Assembly (NCBI GenBank): GCA_002723195.1
Contig: PBNR01000029.1
Span: forward strand, 12,870-67,616
Origin: Gammaproteobacteria bacterium
GTDB lineage: Bacteria > Pseudomonadota > Gammaproteobacteria > Pseudomonadales > Pseudohongiellaceae
Length of the DNA stretch: 54,747 bases
Direction: 5' to 3'
Positions 47,732 to 54,747 of the stretch are shown here, in pieces. The position numbers were made by a program, and so were the translations under genes. The number at the start of each line of letters is the position of its first letter. Position 1 is the first letter of the stretch. The notes under the pieces were generated by a model. The model was not told the DNA's origin and did no database searches. It saw only the letters and a list, made by a program, of their open reading frames with translations.

Positions 47732-47947
47732 ATGATAAGGGACATTTACATAAGGGAAGAGGACGGTTCTTCCAATTACACTGATGACGCATTTGATATA
47801 GCTAGAACCTTTCAGGGTCTTGTAGAAGCCTACATAAAAGATGTAGAATCAGATGGTAAGGTAGATTTAAGAGATCTTAATAGCCTACTTACAGGCGTTG
47901 TTACTGATGTAATACTAAGTGAAATAATTAACAGAAGACTAAGTTAG
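47732..47947 (+). CDS. Hypothetical protein, 71 aa
   Basis: Start two bases after the micropeptide. Acidic, helical, with an EF-hand-like loop 'DVESDGKVDLRDL' that has the D-x-D-G-x-[IV] spacing. Possibly Ca2+-binding. Unknown. Confidence 0.6.
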   Translation: MIRDIYIREEDGSSNYTDDAFDIARTFQGLVEAYIKDVESDGKVDLRDLNSLLTGVVTDVILSEIINRRLS

Positions 47948-47955
47948 GAAAATTT

Positions 47956-49086
47956 ATGGACAAATTTCAGAAACTACATGAAGATACGGTTAAGTTTTTA
48001 ATAAGCATTGCACCTGGAGAGGAAAACTCAAGGGTCAAGCTTAGTAAAAATCCATTTCCCCATCCGATCTCATGGTGTAAACCATTCGGAGAATGGGACT
48101 CGGGAAGAATATGGTCTTTAGGAAAATACTGTGCTTTATGGAGATCTGATAAAGTCTTTAAAAATATCCTTGAAGAACTCTTTGTAAGAGAAGACGGTAC
48201 TCCAAAACTCTTTCATGAGATTGGAAGAAATATAGAAGGAAGAAGAGATAAGCAGCTTGCTGTAGGCTTGACGGACTACTCCAATGCAAGAATTGTAATT
48301 GTAACTAATTTCCCTCTTGAGGAAATGAAATACTTTGAGGATCACCCTTTACTCAGGGTTTTTCATTTCTCCAAGTATTTAAAGACCTGGAAACAAATAG
48401 CTGCAACATGTGCAATACCCGCAATCTTTTCAGAAGTATCAGCAATGGAAAATCTTGATTACAATATAAAAGATGATGCACCATTTGGTGATGCTGCGAC
48501 TATGGCATACTTGCCTTCCTCCTATCTCAGAGAGGAGTCAGGAGCTGTCCAAATTGCTTGTAGCTGTACAGACCTTGACCTTCCAAGAACTGAAGCTTAT
48601 ACCGGTAGAGGAAAATACAAATGGAGAGGATTTTACAACATGATAGAAACCATTGGGTATTCTATCGTTGTAAACTCTGCTCATTCTGATATGGCTGCTT
48701 TCTATGAAGGCGGAAACAAATACTGCTATCAATTCTCCTATAATGAAATAGACACGAGAATGAACACAGTTTCATTCGAATTGCTAGATGCTAAAAATAT
48801 AACTAAAGCCTATTACATTGGTGTTGAAAGAGGAAAAAGTAGCATCATGTACCTCACAGATGAAGATAAAATAAGAGCACATGAAAAAGGCATAGTAGTT
48901 GCTCTTAGTGGCGGTGGCACTTTATTCCCTGCTATGTTTGGCTTTTTAGCAGGCATGGCTGAAGAAGCCCAAAGATTACACCACCCTACAACCGGCAAGC
49001 ATATGCCCGCAACACTCAGGGCATTTATTGGTGGCTCTGGAGGTGCTTTAGCATCTGCTTACATGGCGGAGTTTTTACCTGTATAA
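47956..49086 (+). CDS. Large protein ending in a patatin-like motif, 376 aa
   Basis: Residues 1-~310 form an unfamiliar domain ('WCKPFGEWDSGRIWSLGKYCALW', 'GRRDKQLAVGLTDYSNARIVIV'). The last ~65 residues have 'IVVALSGGGTLFPAMFGFLAGM' and 'FIGGSGGALASAYMAEF'. These resemble the oxyanion GGG loop and the GxSxG nucleophile elbow of patatin phospholipases. The protein stops right after the elbow, so the Asp of the usual Ser-Asp dyad is absent or comes from elsewhere. Either a truncated lipase, a split enzyme, or chance resemblance. Confidence 0.6.
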   Translation: MDKFQKLHEDTVKFLISIAPGEENSRVKLSKNPFPHPISWCKPFGEWDSGRIWSLGKYCALWRSDKVFKNILEELFVREDGTPKLFHEIGRNIEGRRDKQLAVGLTDYSNARIVIVTNFPLEEMKYFEDHPLLRVFHFSKYLKTWKQIAATCAIPAIFSEVSAMENLDYNIKDDAPFGDAATMAYLPSSYLREESGAVQIACSCTDLDLPRTEAYTGRGKYKWRGFYNMIETIGYSIVVNSAHSDMAAFYEGGNKYCYQFSYNEIDTRMNTVSFELLDAKNITKAYYIGVERGKSSIMYLTDEDKIRAHEKGIVVALSGGGTLFPAMFGFLAGMAEEAQRLHHPTTGKHMPATLRAFIGGSGGALASAYMAEFLPV

Positions 49087-49147
49087 AGAAGTAGTAATAT
49101 GATTATACTTATGTTAAACAAAATAAAACCCTTATATAGGAGAACTA

Positions 49148-49741
49148 ATGTCTTACCTAATACCAACTGTTATTGAAAAAACATCAAAAGGTGAACGAGC
49201 ATATGATATATATTCTAGGCTTTTAATTGATAGAATTATCTTTCTCGGTACAGCTATTGATGATCGAGTTGCCAATAATATAATTGCTCAGTTACTCTTT
49301 CTTGAGAGTCAGGACCCTGAAAAAGAGATTAAATTTTATATCAATTCACCTGGCGGAGTAGTAACTGCTGGAATGGCGATACTGGACACAATGGAATTTG
49401 TGACACCGGATATATCTACAATTTGCATTGGACAAGCAGCAAGCATGGGTGCAGTCCTTTTATCAAAAGGCACCCCTGGAAAAAGATTTATCCTGCCAAA
49501 TTCAAGAGTCCTGATTCACCAACCGCTTGGAGGCACTCAAGGCCAAGCAAGTGATATAGAAATCCATACAAAAGAAATTCTAAGGATGAAGCACAACTTG
49601 AACGAGATTCTTGCAGAATCTACTGGTCAAGATTATGCTACTATTAAAGAAGATACTGATAGGGACAATATCTTTTCTGCACAAGAGGCTATTGATTATG
49701 GCCTTGTAGATAAAATCGTCAAGAAGAAGGACTTGAAATGA
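49148..49741 (+). CDS. clpP: ClpP protease subunit, 197 aa
   Basis: Self-compartmentalised serine protease subunit that degrades unfolded or tagged proteins when docked to a Clp ATPase. Full-length and intact: 'INSPGG' (66-70), nucleophile Ser99 in 'GQAASMGA', His124 in 'LIHQPLGG', Asp173 in 'DTDRDN', and the N-terminal '[22 protein letters not shown]' in pieces typical of housekeeping ClpP. Start after AGGAGAACTA. No Clp ATPase is visible here, so it may pair with host ClpX or ClpA. Overlaps the next gene by four bases. Confidence 0.95.
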   Translation: MSYLIPTVIEKTSKGERAYDIYSRLLIDRIIFLGTAIDDRVANNIIAQLLFLESQDPEKEIKFYINSPGGVVTAGMAILDTMEFVTPDISTICIGQAASMGAVLLSKGTPGKRFILPNSRVLIHQPLGGTQGQASDIEIHTKEILRMKHNLNEILAESTGQDYATIKEDTDRDNIFSAQEAIDYGLVDKIVKKKDLK

Positions 49742-49935
49742 AAAGTGATATATTTGGACTGCTAGAAGAAATCAATACACTCGAAAAACGAGAAGAAGAA
49801 GGTCATAACTTTCTTGATAGTATTGGCATACCTAGACAAGATAACAAAGGTAAAAAACTAGAAGCATCGGAAAGATTACTAAAGTATCAAGATGAGATAA
49901 GGAAAAAGATTAAAGAATTGGAAGATAAAGTTTAG
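49738..49935 (+). CDS. Coiled-coil protein, 65 aa
   Basis: Coupled to clpP by ATGA. Highly charged, two coiled-coil helices ('[14 protein letters not shown]', '[19 protein letters not shown]') around a short loop. Coupling to ClpP makes an adaptor or regulator of the protease an attractive guess. Confidence 0.65.
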   Translation: MKSDIFGLLEEINTLEKREEEGHNFLDSIGIPRQDNKGKKLEASERLLKYQDEIRKKIKELEDKV

Positions 49936-50309
49936 ACTTTATCTGCCATAAACAAAAGGGCTTTTTTAATGCTTCTTGAGTAGTATATAGCCCTCAATTC
50001 TTTAATAAAACCATTCTTAGGTGTGCCCTTACCGTGGACACCTTTAGAACCTAAATGACAACTCTTACATAAAGAAATACCATTTTCTAATAAGAAGGCA
50101 TAACGAGGTACGTAATACTTAGAAACAAGATGATGCGCATGAATCTTTTTACTTGAACGACAAGCTTTGCATCTGTACATATCGCGGCCCCTGACAGCAA
50201 GCGACCACTCTCTCAATCGAGCTGGATCAAGCTTTCTTCTTCTGCGTCTCTTAGACTTGCGTAATTTACCATTTTTAATAATATTTCTTCTTAATCTTAC
50301 GTATTTCAT
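49932..50309 (-). CDS. HNH endonuclease, 125 aa, opposite strand
   Basis: Very basic N-terminus (KLRKSKRRRRRK), then CKAC, 'HAHHLVSKYYVPR', 'ENGISLCKSCH', the Cys4-HNH arrangement. The only minus-strand gene in the right half, inserted between clpP's partner and the next rightward gene. That fits a free-standing mobile endonuclease. Start after GGAAAG on the minus strand. Confidence 0.85.
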   Translation of the reverse strand: MKYVRLRRNIIKNGKLRKSKRRRRRKLDPARLREWSLAVRGRDMYRCKACRSSKKIHAHHLVSKYYVPRYAFLLENGISLCKSCHLGSKGVHGKGTPKNGFIKELRAIYYSRSIKKALLFMADKV

Positions 50310-50332
50310 ATATACTTTCCAAAGGAGATCAA

Positions 50333-50590
50333 ATGCAAAAACAAAATTCCGAAATCAACGGAAATATTATAACAGCTTGTAAAGCTAAATTTGAAGCAGA
50401 ACGCATGGAAGCTTTAGCTAATTTAAGTGTTTATCTAAGTAATTCTGCTGGCATTGGAGAACATCCAAATATTGTTCAAGAATGCACTAAGTTGATCCAG
50501 CAAATATCAGAAGCTGATGAAAATATCAGAACACTCGAAAGTCTTTTCGCACCCCCTAGAGAGGCAGCTGATGATAGTAAAAAAGATTAA
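50333..50590 (+). CDS. Helical hypothetical protein, 85 aa
   Basis: Start after AAAGGAGATCAA. All-helical, acidic end ('APPREAADDSKKD'). Overlaps thyX by 20 bases. Unknown. Confidence 0.65.
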   Translation: MQKQNSEINGNIITACKAKFEAERMEALANLSVYLSNSAGIGEHPNIVQECTKLIQQISEADENIRTLESLFAPPREAADDSKKD

Positions 50591-51311
50591 CATCTTCGAA
50601 GATTTAGAAAGAACTCCGGTGGGTGCTGTTGAATATGTCGACCACATGGGTGAAGATATAACAATTGTAAATGCAGCTAGGGTTTCCTTTGGGAAACACA
50701 AAGAAGCAATAGATGATAAAGATCTTAAACTGATCAATTATCTTGTCAAACACAAACACACATCTGTCTTCGAACACAATACAATTACATTTCGCTTTAC
50801 AGTACCACTCTATATAAGAAGCCAGCATATGCGTCACAGAACTTGGTCTTACAATGAGATAAGTCGCAGATATACTGACTATGATATAAAATTCTATGAG
50901 CCAAATGCTTTTAGAACACAACACAAAAGCAATAGGCAGGCTTCAAATGAACATGAGCTAGTTAATCCAAAACTCTTTGGTTCAACTGCAGCTGATATAA
51001 TTACAGCACACCATTCAACTACTTTAAACATGTATAATCTGCTTATAGAAGCAGGCGTGTGCAAAGAACAAGCAAGAGGGATACTTCCCCAGAACATGTA
51101 TACCCAATATTATGGTACCGTAAATTTAAATAACTTATTAAAATTTATTGAGCTTCGCTTACACGAAGGAGCTCAATTAGAAATACAAAGAGTTGCTCTT
51201 GCTTGCCTTCGTATTGCACTAGAACTCTGGCCAACTACGATTAAAGCTTATATGAATATTAAAGGACTAGATGATATCTTTACTAAAGATAGCAAAGAAA
51301 TCTGCAGTTAG
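50571..51311 (+). CDS. thyX: FAD-dependent thymidylate synthase ThyX, 246 aa
   Basis: Makes dTMP from dUMP using folate and NADPH. The ThyX motif 'RHRTWSYNEISRRY' (residues 88-101) is complete. 'VFEHNTITFRFTVPLYIRSQHM' precedes it and the C-terminal 'EIQRVALACLRIALELWP' follows the family. Start at 50571 gives the usual N-terminus (IVNAARVSFGK). Part of a run of DNA-metabolism genes (RNase H, SSB, UDG). Confidence 0.95.
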   Translation: MIVKKINIFEDLERTPVGAVEYVDHMGEDITIVNAARVSFGKHKEAIDDKDLKLINYLVKHKHTSVFEHNTITFRFTVPLYIRSQHMRHRTWSYNEISRRYTDYDIKFYEPNAFRTQHKSNRQASNEHELVNPKLFGSTAADIITAHHSTTLNMYNLLIEAGVCKEQARGILPQNMYTQYYGTVNLNNLLKFIELRLHEGAQLEIQRVALACLRIALELWPTTIKAYMNIKGLDDIFTKDSKEICS

Positions 51312-51513
51312 TTATATTCTAACGCAGATTCTTACAGCTGTAGAATGTGCAACAGCAATAGTAATATTGTATTTTGTATTTGGCTATAGCATACCTCAAG
51401 CAACAGCAATAGCTGTACCGATATCTTACCCTATTATGGTATTGCAACTAGTAGCAATCTACTATGCATACAGCAGGTATTTAAATGCAAAAGAAGAAAG
51501 AATTACTAGTTAA
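51271..51513 (+). CDS. Two-span membrane protein, 80 aa
   Basis: Overlaps the end of thyX by 41 bases; a later start is possible. Hydrophobic segments 'AVECATAIVILYFVFGYSI' and 'AVPISYPIMVLQLVAIYYAY'. Overlaps the next membrane-protein gene, so the two are probably partners. Confidence 0.55.
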   Translation: MISLLKIAKKSAVSYILTQILTAVECATAIVILYFVFGYSIPQATAIAVPISYPIMVLQLVAIYYAYSRYLNAKEERITS

Positions 51514-51739
51514 AGCACTTATATGGCGCTTTTGTATTGCTATACCATTTGGCATGGGTATAACCTACCTATGGCTAAACGATTTGCAGCAAGTAACAGA
51601 ATTAACTATAACTATAAATATAGTTAGCACTGTACTCTACTATCTATATGATCTAATATGGAGTTATGCACAAGAAAAAAATTATAATAATGGGATGAAT
51701 AGCATCAGCTATGCCACCCCTAAAGAGAGAAGAAAATGA
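51485..51739 (+). CDS. DUF2061-like membrane protein, 84 aa
   Basis: 'KALIWRFCIAIPFGMGITYLWL' and 'TINIVSTVLYYLYDLIW' match the DUF2061 plan (K-x-x-x-W-R ... YY-x-x-[DE]-x-x-W). Two membrane helices. Function of the family unknown. Confidence 0.65.
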   Translation: MQKKKELLVKALIWRFCIAIPFGMGITYLWLNDLQQVTELTITINIVSTVLYYLYDLIWSYAQEKNYNNGMNSISYATPKERRK

Positions 51740-52209
51740 TTAGACTTTACACCGATGGTGCGTGGAGGAAAAAAGAAAAGGCAGCAGGTGCTGCTGCTGT
51801 CATTGTCTCAGACAACGGAAAAATATCAACCTATCACTCTTATTTGGGTGATGTTACAAACAACTGTGCTGAACTAAAAGCTATTAGACTAGGCTTAAAA
51901 TATCTTTTATCAAAAAGAAAAACAAGAGAAGAGATAACTATATTCTCAGACTCAACCTATGCAATAGGCATTTTAACTCAGGACTGGAAAGCAAGAGCTA
52001 ACAAGCAACTGATTACAGAAATCAAAGATATGATATCTAAATTTGATTCTATCAAATTCACATGGGTCAAAGGCCATGGAAAGGATAAGTACAATAGGCT
52101 TGCAGATATATTAGCTAATATTGCTATCGACCAACACTTTGGTAGAGATGTAAAGTATTCCAGACCAGTTGAAAGAGAGGAAACTGAAAATGAGCAAGGA
52201 AGCCAATGA
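51736..52209 (+). CDS. rnhA: Ribonuclease H type 1, 157 aa
   Basis: Degrades RNA in RNA-DNA hybrids, for primer removal. Catalytic set: Asp7 (YTDGAW), Glu46 (NCAELKA), Asp72 (FSDSTYA), His114 (VKGHG) and Asp124 (NRLADILA). Normal length. Overlaps the neighbours on both sides. Confidence 0.93.
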   Translation: MIRLYTDGAWRKKEKAAGAAAVIVSDNGKISTYHSYLGDVTNNCAELKAIRLGLKYLLSKRKTREEITIFSDSTYAIGILTQDWKARANKQLITEIKDMISKFDSIKFTWVKGHGKDKYNRLADILANIAIDQHFGRDVKYSRPVEREETENEQGSQ

Positions 52210-52501
52210 CGCACTTTTCAACGCCATACATAATGAATTCCACAGATGCGTGGACCTGTTGAGAAGTATAAGGGAACACAACTTGAATCTTCCAGATCAA
52301 ATAAAAAACATCTTAGAAAACAACGAATCCCTATGCCTGGATAATGAAAATGATAGAAAAGTATTATATGAGAAACTTATCTCTGTAATGAAACTGGATA
52401 TCATAGACAATGAATTGAGAAGTGATCCAACGGCAAAACATGATCAACAAATCGATCTTTTCGATATTTCATATCTGGACAACAACAAGGACAAGAAATA
52501 G
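52190..52501 (+). CDS. Protein with QIDLF clamp-binding-like motif, 103 aa
   Basis: Start at 52190. Helical protein with 'HDQQIDLFDISYL' near the C-terminus, close to the QLxLF sliding-clamp peptide. It lies between RNase H and SSB, a replication setting. The 65-aa protein at 33596 has QLDLF and a similar helical plan. Confidence 0.65.
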   Translation: MSKEANDALFNAIHNEFHRCVDLLRSIREHNLNLPDQIKNILENNESLCLDNENDRKVLYEKLISVMKLDIIDNELRSDPTAKHDQQIDLFDISYLDNNKDKK

Positions 52502-52517
52502 CAGGCTTACGCCTGCT
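52500..52517 (+). repeat. UUAC-capped hairpin
   Basis: AGCAGGC-TTAC-GCCTGCT directly after the stop of the QIDLF gene. No long T run. Confidence 0.55.
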
Positions 52518-52582
52518 GTTTACAGACCTAGCTTTTTGGTTGGGTTTTATCAACTAAATAGTCCAAATGGAGAGGATAAAAA

Positions 52583-53005
52583 ATGAATACTTTTACTGGT
52601 ATTGGAAATCTCGGTGCTGACCCCGAATTGCGTCAAACCCCTAGTGGTCGCGCAGTAACTAACTTCAATCTAGCGATTGATCGACGTTATTACACTGGTC
52701 AGGGCGAGGATCGCCGTCTTGTGCGTGAAACTGATTGGATTCCTGTGGTAGTGTGGAATGGTCTTGCAGAAACCTGTGCACAGTATCTGCAGAAGGGTTC
52801 CAAGATTTGCGTGGAGGGTTCTATCCGTCCGCGTCAGTATTCCGACAGGAACAATGTTCAGCACAATACGTTTGAAATCGTTGCAAGCAAGATTCACTTC
52901 TTGGATCGAATTCGTTCTACCGACGATACTGTTGGCGAAACTGCAGGAGCTACCTCTATGGAAGCTGCAGAAGCAGAGTTGAGCCAGGCTGTATCCCAGC
53001 TTTAA
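52583..53005 (+). CDS. ssb: Single-stranded DNA-binding protein, 140 aa
   Basis: OB-fold SSB: 'MNTFTGIGNLGADPELRQTPSGRAVTNFNLAID' in parts, 'TDWIPVVVWNGLAETCAQYLQKGSKICVEG' in parts, and 'HNTFEIVASKIHFL'. The C-terminus (AEAELSQAVSQL) lacks the acidic DxDxPF tip that recruits host repair proteins. GC and codon use are higher than in neighbours, suggesting a separate origin. Preceded by TGGAGAGGATAAAA. Confidence 0.93.
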   Translation: MNTFTGIGNLGADPELRQTPSGRAVTNFNLAIDRRYYTGQGEDRRLVRETDWIPVVVWNGLAETCAQYLQKGSKICVEGSIRPRQYSDRNNVQHNTFEIVASKIHFLDRIRSTDDTVGETAGATSMEAAEAELSQAVSQL

Positions 53006-53094
53006 TAACTTCTATGGCTTTTATATAACCTTACTTACAAGTGGCACAGCAAGGTTATAATAAAGAATGGAAGCCTTGAGTAGAAGTTATCCTT

Positions 53095-53134
53095 AAGAGA
53101 CATGAGTACATATGTACTTGTGTCTCTTTTTTTA
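53095..53134 (+). terminator. Strong intrinsic terminator after ssb
   Basis: 15-bp stem AAGAGACATGAGTAC/GTACTTGTGTCTCTT with ATAT loop, then T7. Confidence 0.85.
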
Positions 53135-53141
53135 TTTATAA

Positions 53142-53170
53142 TTGAACACACTGAAGCCAGATGCTAAGAT
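53142..53170 (+). promoter_or_regulatory. Sigma-70-like promoter
   Basis: TTGAAC, 17-base spacer, TAAGAT, directly after the terminator and 28 bases before the next start. It is among the clearest host-type promoters I can see on the plus strand. Confidence 0.55.
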
Positions 53171-53197
53171 AAACCTAACTTGTACCAAGGAGAATCC

Positions 53198-53437
53198 GTG
53201 GATATCAAAGACAAAGTAAAAAAACATCTTCCTGAAGAAGGTTACAAAACCGATAAAAAGGGAAAGTTGGATAAATTGCTAGCTAAAGCAATGAGCAGAA
53301 AGCTTTTTGTATTAGCAGTCGGAACCTTTTTTCTTTACATAGATAAAATCGCTGCAAGTGATTGGACACTACTGGCTCTACTATACATAGGAACTCAAGG
53401 TGCAATCGATATCATTTTCAGAAAACTTGATAAATAA
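53198..53437 (+). CDS. Two-span membrane protein, 79 aa, GTG start
   Basis: GTG at 53198 follows CAAGGAGAATCC. A basic, Lys-rich N-terminus precedes hydrophobic segments ('KLFVLAVGTFFLYIDKIAA', 'WTLLALLYIGTQGAIDIIF'). It resembles small phage holin-like proteins in topology, but no lysis gene adjoins it. Confidence 0.65.
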   Translation: MDIKDKVKKHLPEEGYKTDKKGKLDKLLAKAMSRKLFVLAVGTFFLYIDKIAASDWTLLALLYIGTQGAIDIIFRKLDK

Positions 53438-54041
53438 AGCTTACGCGGATACGTGTCAAAGCTTATCGAGGATAAAATCAAAAGCTAAAAACTGCAAAGA
53501 ATGTAACCTTTGCGAAACCGCATTACAGACAGTTAACTCTGTACATCGTGGTGACATAACAAAAATTGACTACTTCCTTTTAGGTGAGGCTCCTGGAAAA
53601 ACTGAGGACACCATTGGAAAGCCCTTCGTTGGCAAAGCAGGAGTACTACTTCAAGGATTGCTCCAGGAACTAGAAATGACAGACAATTTGTATGTAACAA
53701 ATGTCGTCAAACATAGACCACCACACAACAGGAAACCTACAGCAGAGGAAATGTCAATATGCGGAGATCTCTTTCTTAAAAATGAGATCAATGTAATAAA
53801 ACCTAAAACTATTATATGCCTGGGTAGAACTGCAGCAGAATATCTTATTACTGCTTCTCTTAAAAGCAACGATATTCCAGAAGAACCTTATCTTAAGCGT
53901 AGTCTAAGGGGTAGATCTTTCACTTTTAACCATATACCCGTTCTATGTACTTGGCACCCTGCATATATTCTAAGAAATCCCGAAAAGCTAGAAGAGCTAA
54001 AGGGAGATCTTAATTCAGCAAAAGAGTTTATAAAAAAATAA
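53400..54041 (+). CDS. Uracil-DNA glycosylase, family 4-like (Fe-S), 213 aa
   Basis: Removes uracil from DNA. 'NCKECNLC' (32-38) and later Cys near 126 and 143 would hold the Fe-S cluster. 'LLGEAPGKTEDTIGKPFVGKAG' in pieces gives motif A (GEAPGxxED, 62-70), and 'TWHPAYILRNP' (~190) motif B. The family also includes SPO1-polymerase N-terminal domains. The start is uncertain: GTG at 53400 or TTG at 53427; both overlap the preceding gene. Confidence 0.85.
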   Translation: MQSISFSENLINKAYADTCQSLSRIKSKAKNCKECNLCETALQTVNSVHRGDITKIDYFLLGEAPGKTEDTIGKPFVGKAGVLLQGLLQELEMTDNLYVTNVVKHRPPHNRKPTAEEMSICGDLFLKNEINVIKPKTIICLGRTAAEYLITASLKSNDIPEEPYLKRSLRGRSFTFNHIPVLCTWHPAYILRNPEKLEELKGDLNSAKEFIKK

Positions 54042-54052
54042 GGAGTTTTGAA

Positions 54053-54307
54053 ATGCAAATTTCACCGAGTCTCAACAAACGAGAAGAATATACTACTGAA
54101 GAAATAATTAAATTATATCCTGGGCTATCATCACAATTCGACTATGCAATTGTTGTGATATTGCAAGACATATTAAACGACATGAACGCTGTTACAGAGT
54201 ATGGTCAAAACGGAATACATTTCATAGATAATAAAAATCTAACTTATTCTTTAGCTGAAATACTTATAGAAGCGGAGAAAATTTATTTAGATCAGTTGAA
54301 TATCTAA
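54053..54307 (+). CDS. Hypothetical protein, 84 aa
   Basis: Start after AAGGAGTTTTGAA. Soluble, acidic, helical ('EEIIKLYPGLSSQFDYAIVVILQDIL'). Unknown. Confidence 0.65.
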   Translation: MQISPSLNKREEYTTEEIIKLYPGLSSQFDYAIVVILQDILNDMNAVTEYGQNGIHFIDNKNLTYSLAEILIEAEKIYLDQLNI

Positions 54308-54393
54308 TGGCTGACGTGTAATGATAGTTATAGCGACGTAGTTGAACGTTCTAGTAAATACATAGGGTTTTGCCCGAGTAGAGAGGGAAGTAA

Positions 54394-54747
54394 ATGAAGC
54401 ATAAGCTTTTAGTGCTGTTACTATCATTCGCCACGTTTGGATGTGAAAGCGATTATACTCTCATAAGGGTTGAACCTTATGAGCCTCCAGTGGAGGAGGA
54501 AATACCAACTGTTGTTGAAGATCCACCTATAACCATAGATATAATACCTCTGGAACCCGATATAATCGTTACTCCAACATACTACGATTTTGGTGATCTT
54601 GTATCTGGATGCCCCGAATACACAGAAATACTTATTGAAAATATAGGAACGGCTCCACTAACAGTAGATAGTTTATTATTCTCAACTTCTGGAGACATAA
54701 CATTAGATTATAATGGTAACGGTGCGTTTCCTTGGACAATCCTCCCA
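54394..54747 (+). CDS. Partial lipoprotein with ASH/choice-of-anchor-like domain (118 codons seen)
   Basis: Start after AGAGGGAAGTAA. Signal 'KLLVLLLSFATFGC' with lipidated Cys at residue 17, a Pro/Glu/Val/Ile-rich spacer, then 'VTPTYYDFGDLVSGCPEYTEILIENIGTAPLTVDSL' in parts. That is the start of an immunoglobulin-like ASH/choice-of-anchor-D domain, a module common in surface proteins. Runs off the window. Second large surface lipoprotein besides the MopE/vWA one. Confidence 0.8.
   Translation, partial: MKHKLLVLLLSFATFGCESDYTLIRVEPYEPPVEEEIPTVVEDPPITIDIIPLEPDIIVTPTYYDFGDLVSGCPEYTEILIENIGTAPLTVDSLLFSTSGDITLDYNGNGAFPWTILP

Overview
The window reads as one stretch of a large, lytic-looking, tailed double-stranded DNA phage. 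It carries a terminase large subunit, a leftward block of virion-type genes, dozens of tightly packed small genes, three tRNA genes, a tmRNA, and phage copies of cellular enzymes (PurA, ThyX, TilS, ClpP, peptide deformylase, SSB, RNase H, uracil-DNA glycosylase). Exported proteins with a Lol-type lipobox point to a Gram-negative host. MopE-type 'CDxxDNDCDG' repeats in one of them are most familiar to me from Myxococcota and other former Deltaproteobacteria, but the host is an inference. The 25-54.7 kb part is visibly AT-richer and richer in AUA, UUA and AGA codons than the 10-24 kb part.

Layout. (1) 1-9.8 kb, minus strand: virion and packaging genes, including the terminase and a 1,123-residue protein that joins a DnaQ-like exonuclease domain to a staphylococcal-nuclease-like domain. 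(2) 9.8-10.0 kb: a divergent control region. (3) 10.0-18.5 kb, plus strand: about fifteen mostly single-gene units. Nearly every junction is the same cassette: an intrinsic terminator, a pyrimidine tract, the motif TTTAAYGG, then a leader hairpin and a ribosome-binding site. (4) 18.5-21.4 kb: a 953-residue protein with the GDDDGD metal-binding motif and an 'RFP...LRVLK' motif of the two-barrel single-chain RNA polymerases (YonO / crAss-phage gp66 / QDE-1 type). (5) 21.4-24.3 kb: more small genes with terminators but without TTTAAYGG. (6) 24.3-25.35 kb and 27.9-28.9 kb: two ~1 kb stretches without genes. (7) 25.4-33.1 kb: a nucleotide-signalling and possible counter-defence set: an HExxH metalloprotease, a 2H phosphoesterase, DUF4326, macro-domain, DHH-like, MazG/Nmad-like and YpsA/SLOG proteins, and a RelA/SpoT-type HD hydrolase. 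(8) 34.6-41.8 kb: a translation and RNA region: a nine-cysteine micropeptide, a tmRNA with a very long predicted tag, PurA, a CAU-anticodon tRNA beside TilS, a structured non-coding region with a Y-RNA-like element, an RRM protein, a DUF2828 TROVE-like/vWA protein, peptide deformylase and tRNA-Leu(UAA). (9) 41.8-54.7 kb: a lytic transglycosylase, MopE/vWA lipoprotein, tRNA-Arg(UCU), ClpP, HNH endonuclease, ThyX, RNase H, SSB, uracil-DNA glycosylase and a second lipoprotein cut by the window end.

How the parts may work together. The TTTAAYGG cassettes lack recognisable sigma-70 boxes and sit directly upstream of the RNA polymerase gene, so they may be its promoters (inference). The tRNAs plus TilS would supply AUA, UUA and AGA decoding for the AT-rich genes. 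The tmRNA and ClpP together could give the phage its own ribosome-rescue and tag-degradation route. The tRNA-like RNA just upstream of the RRM and DUF2828 genes resembles the gene arrangement of bacterial Y RNAs with Ro60 proteins. All assignments come from reading motifs by eye; no database search was run.
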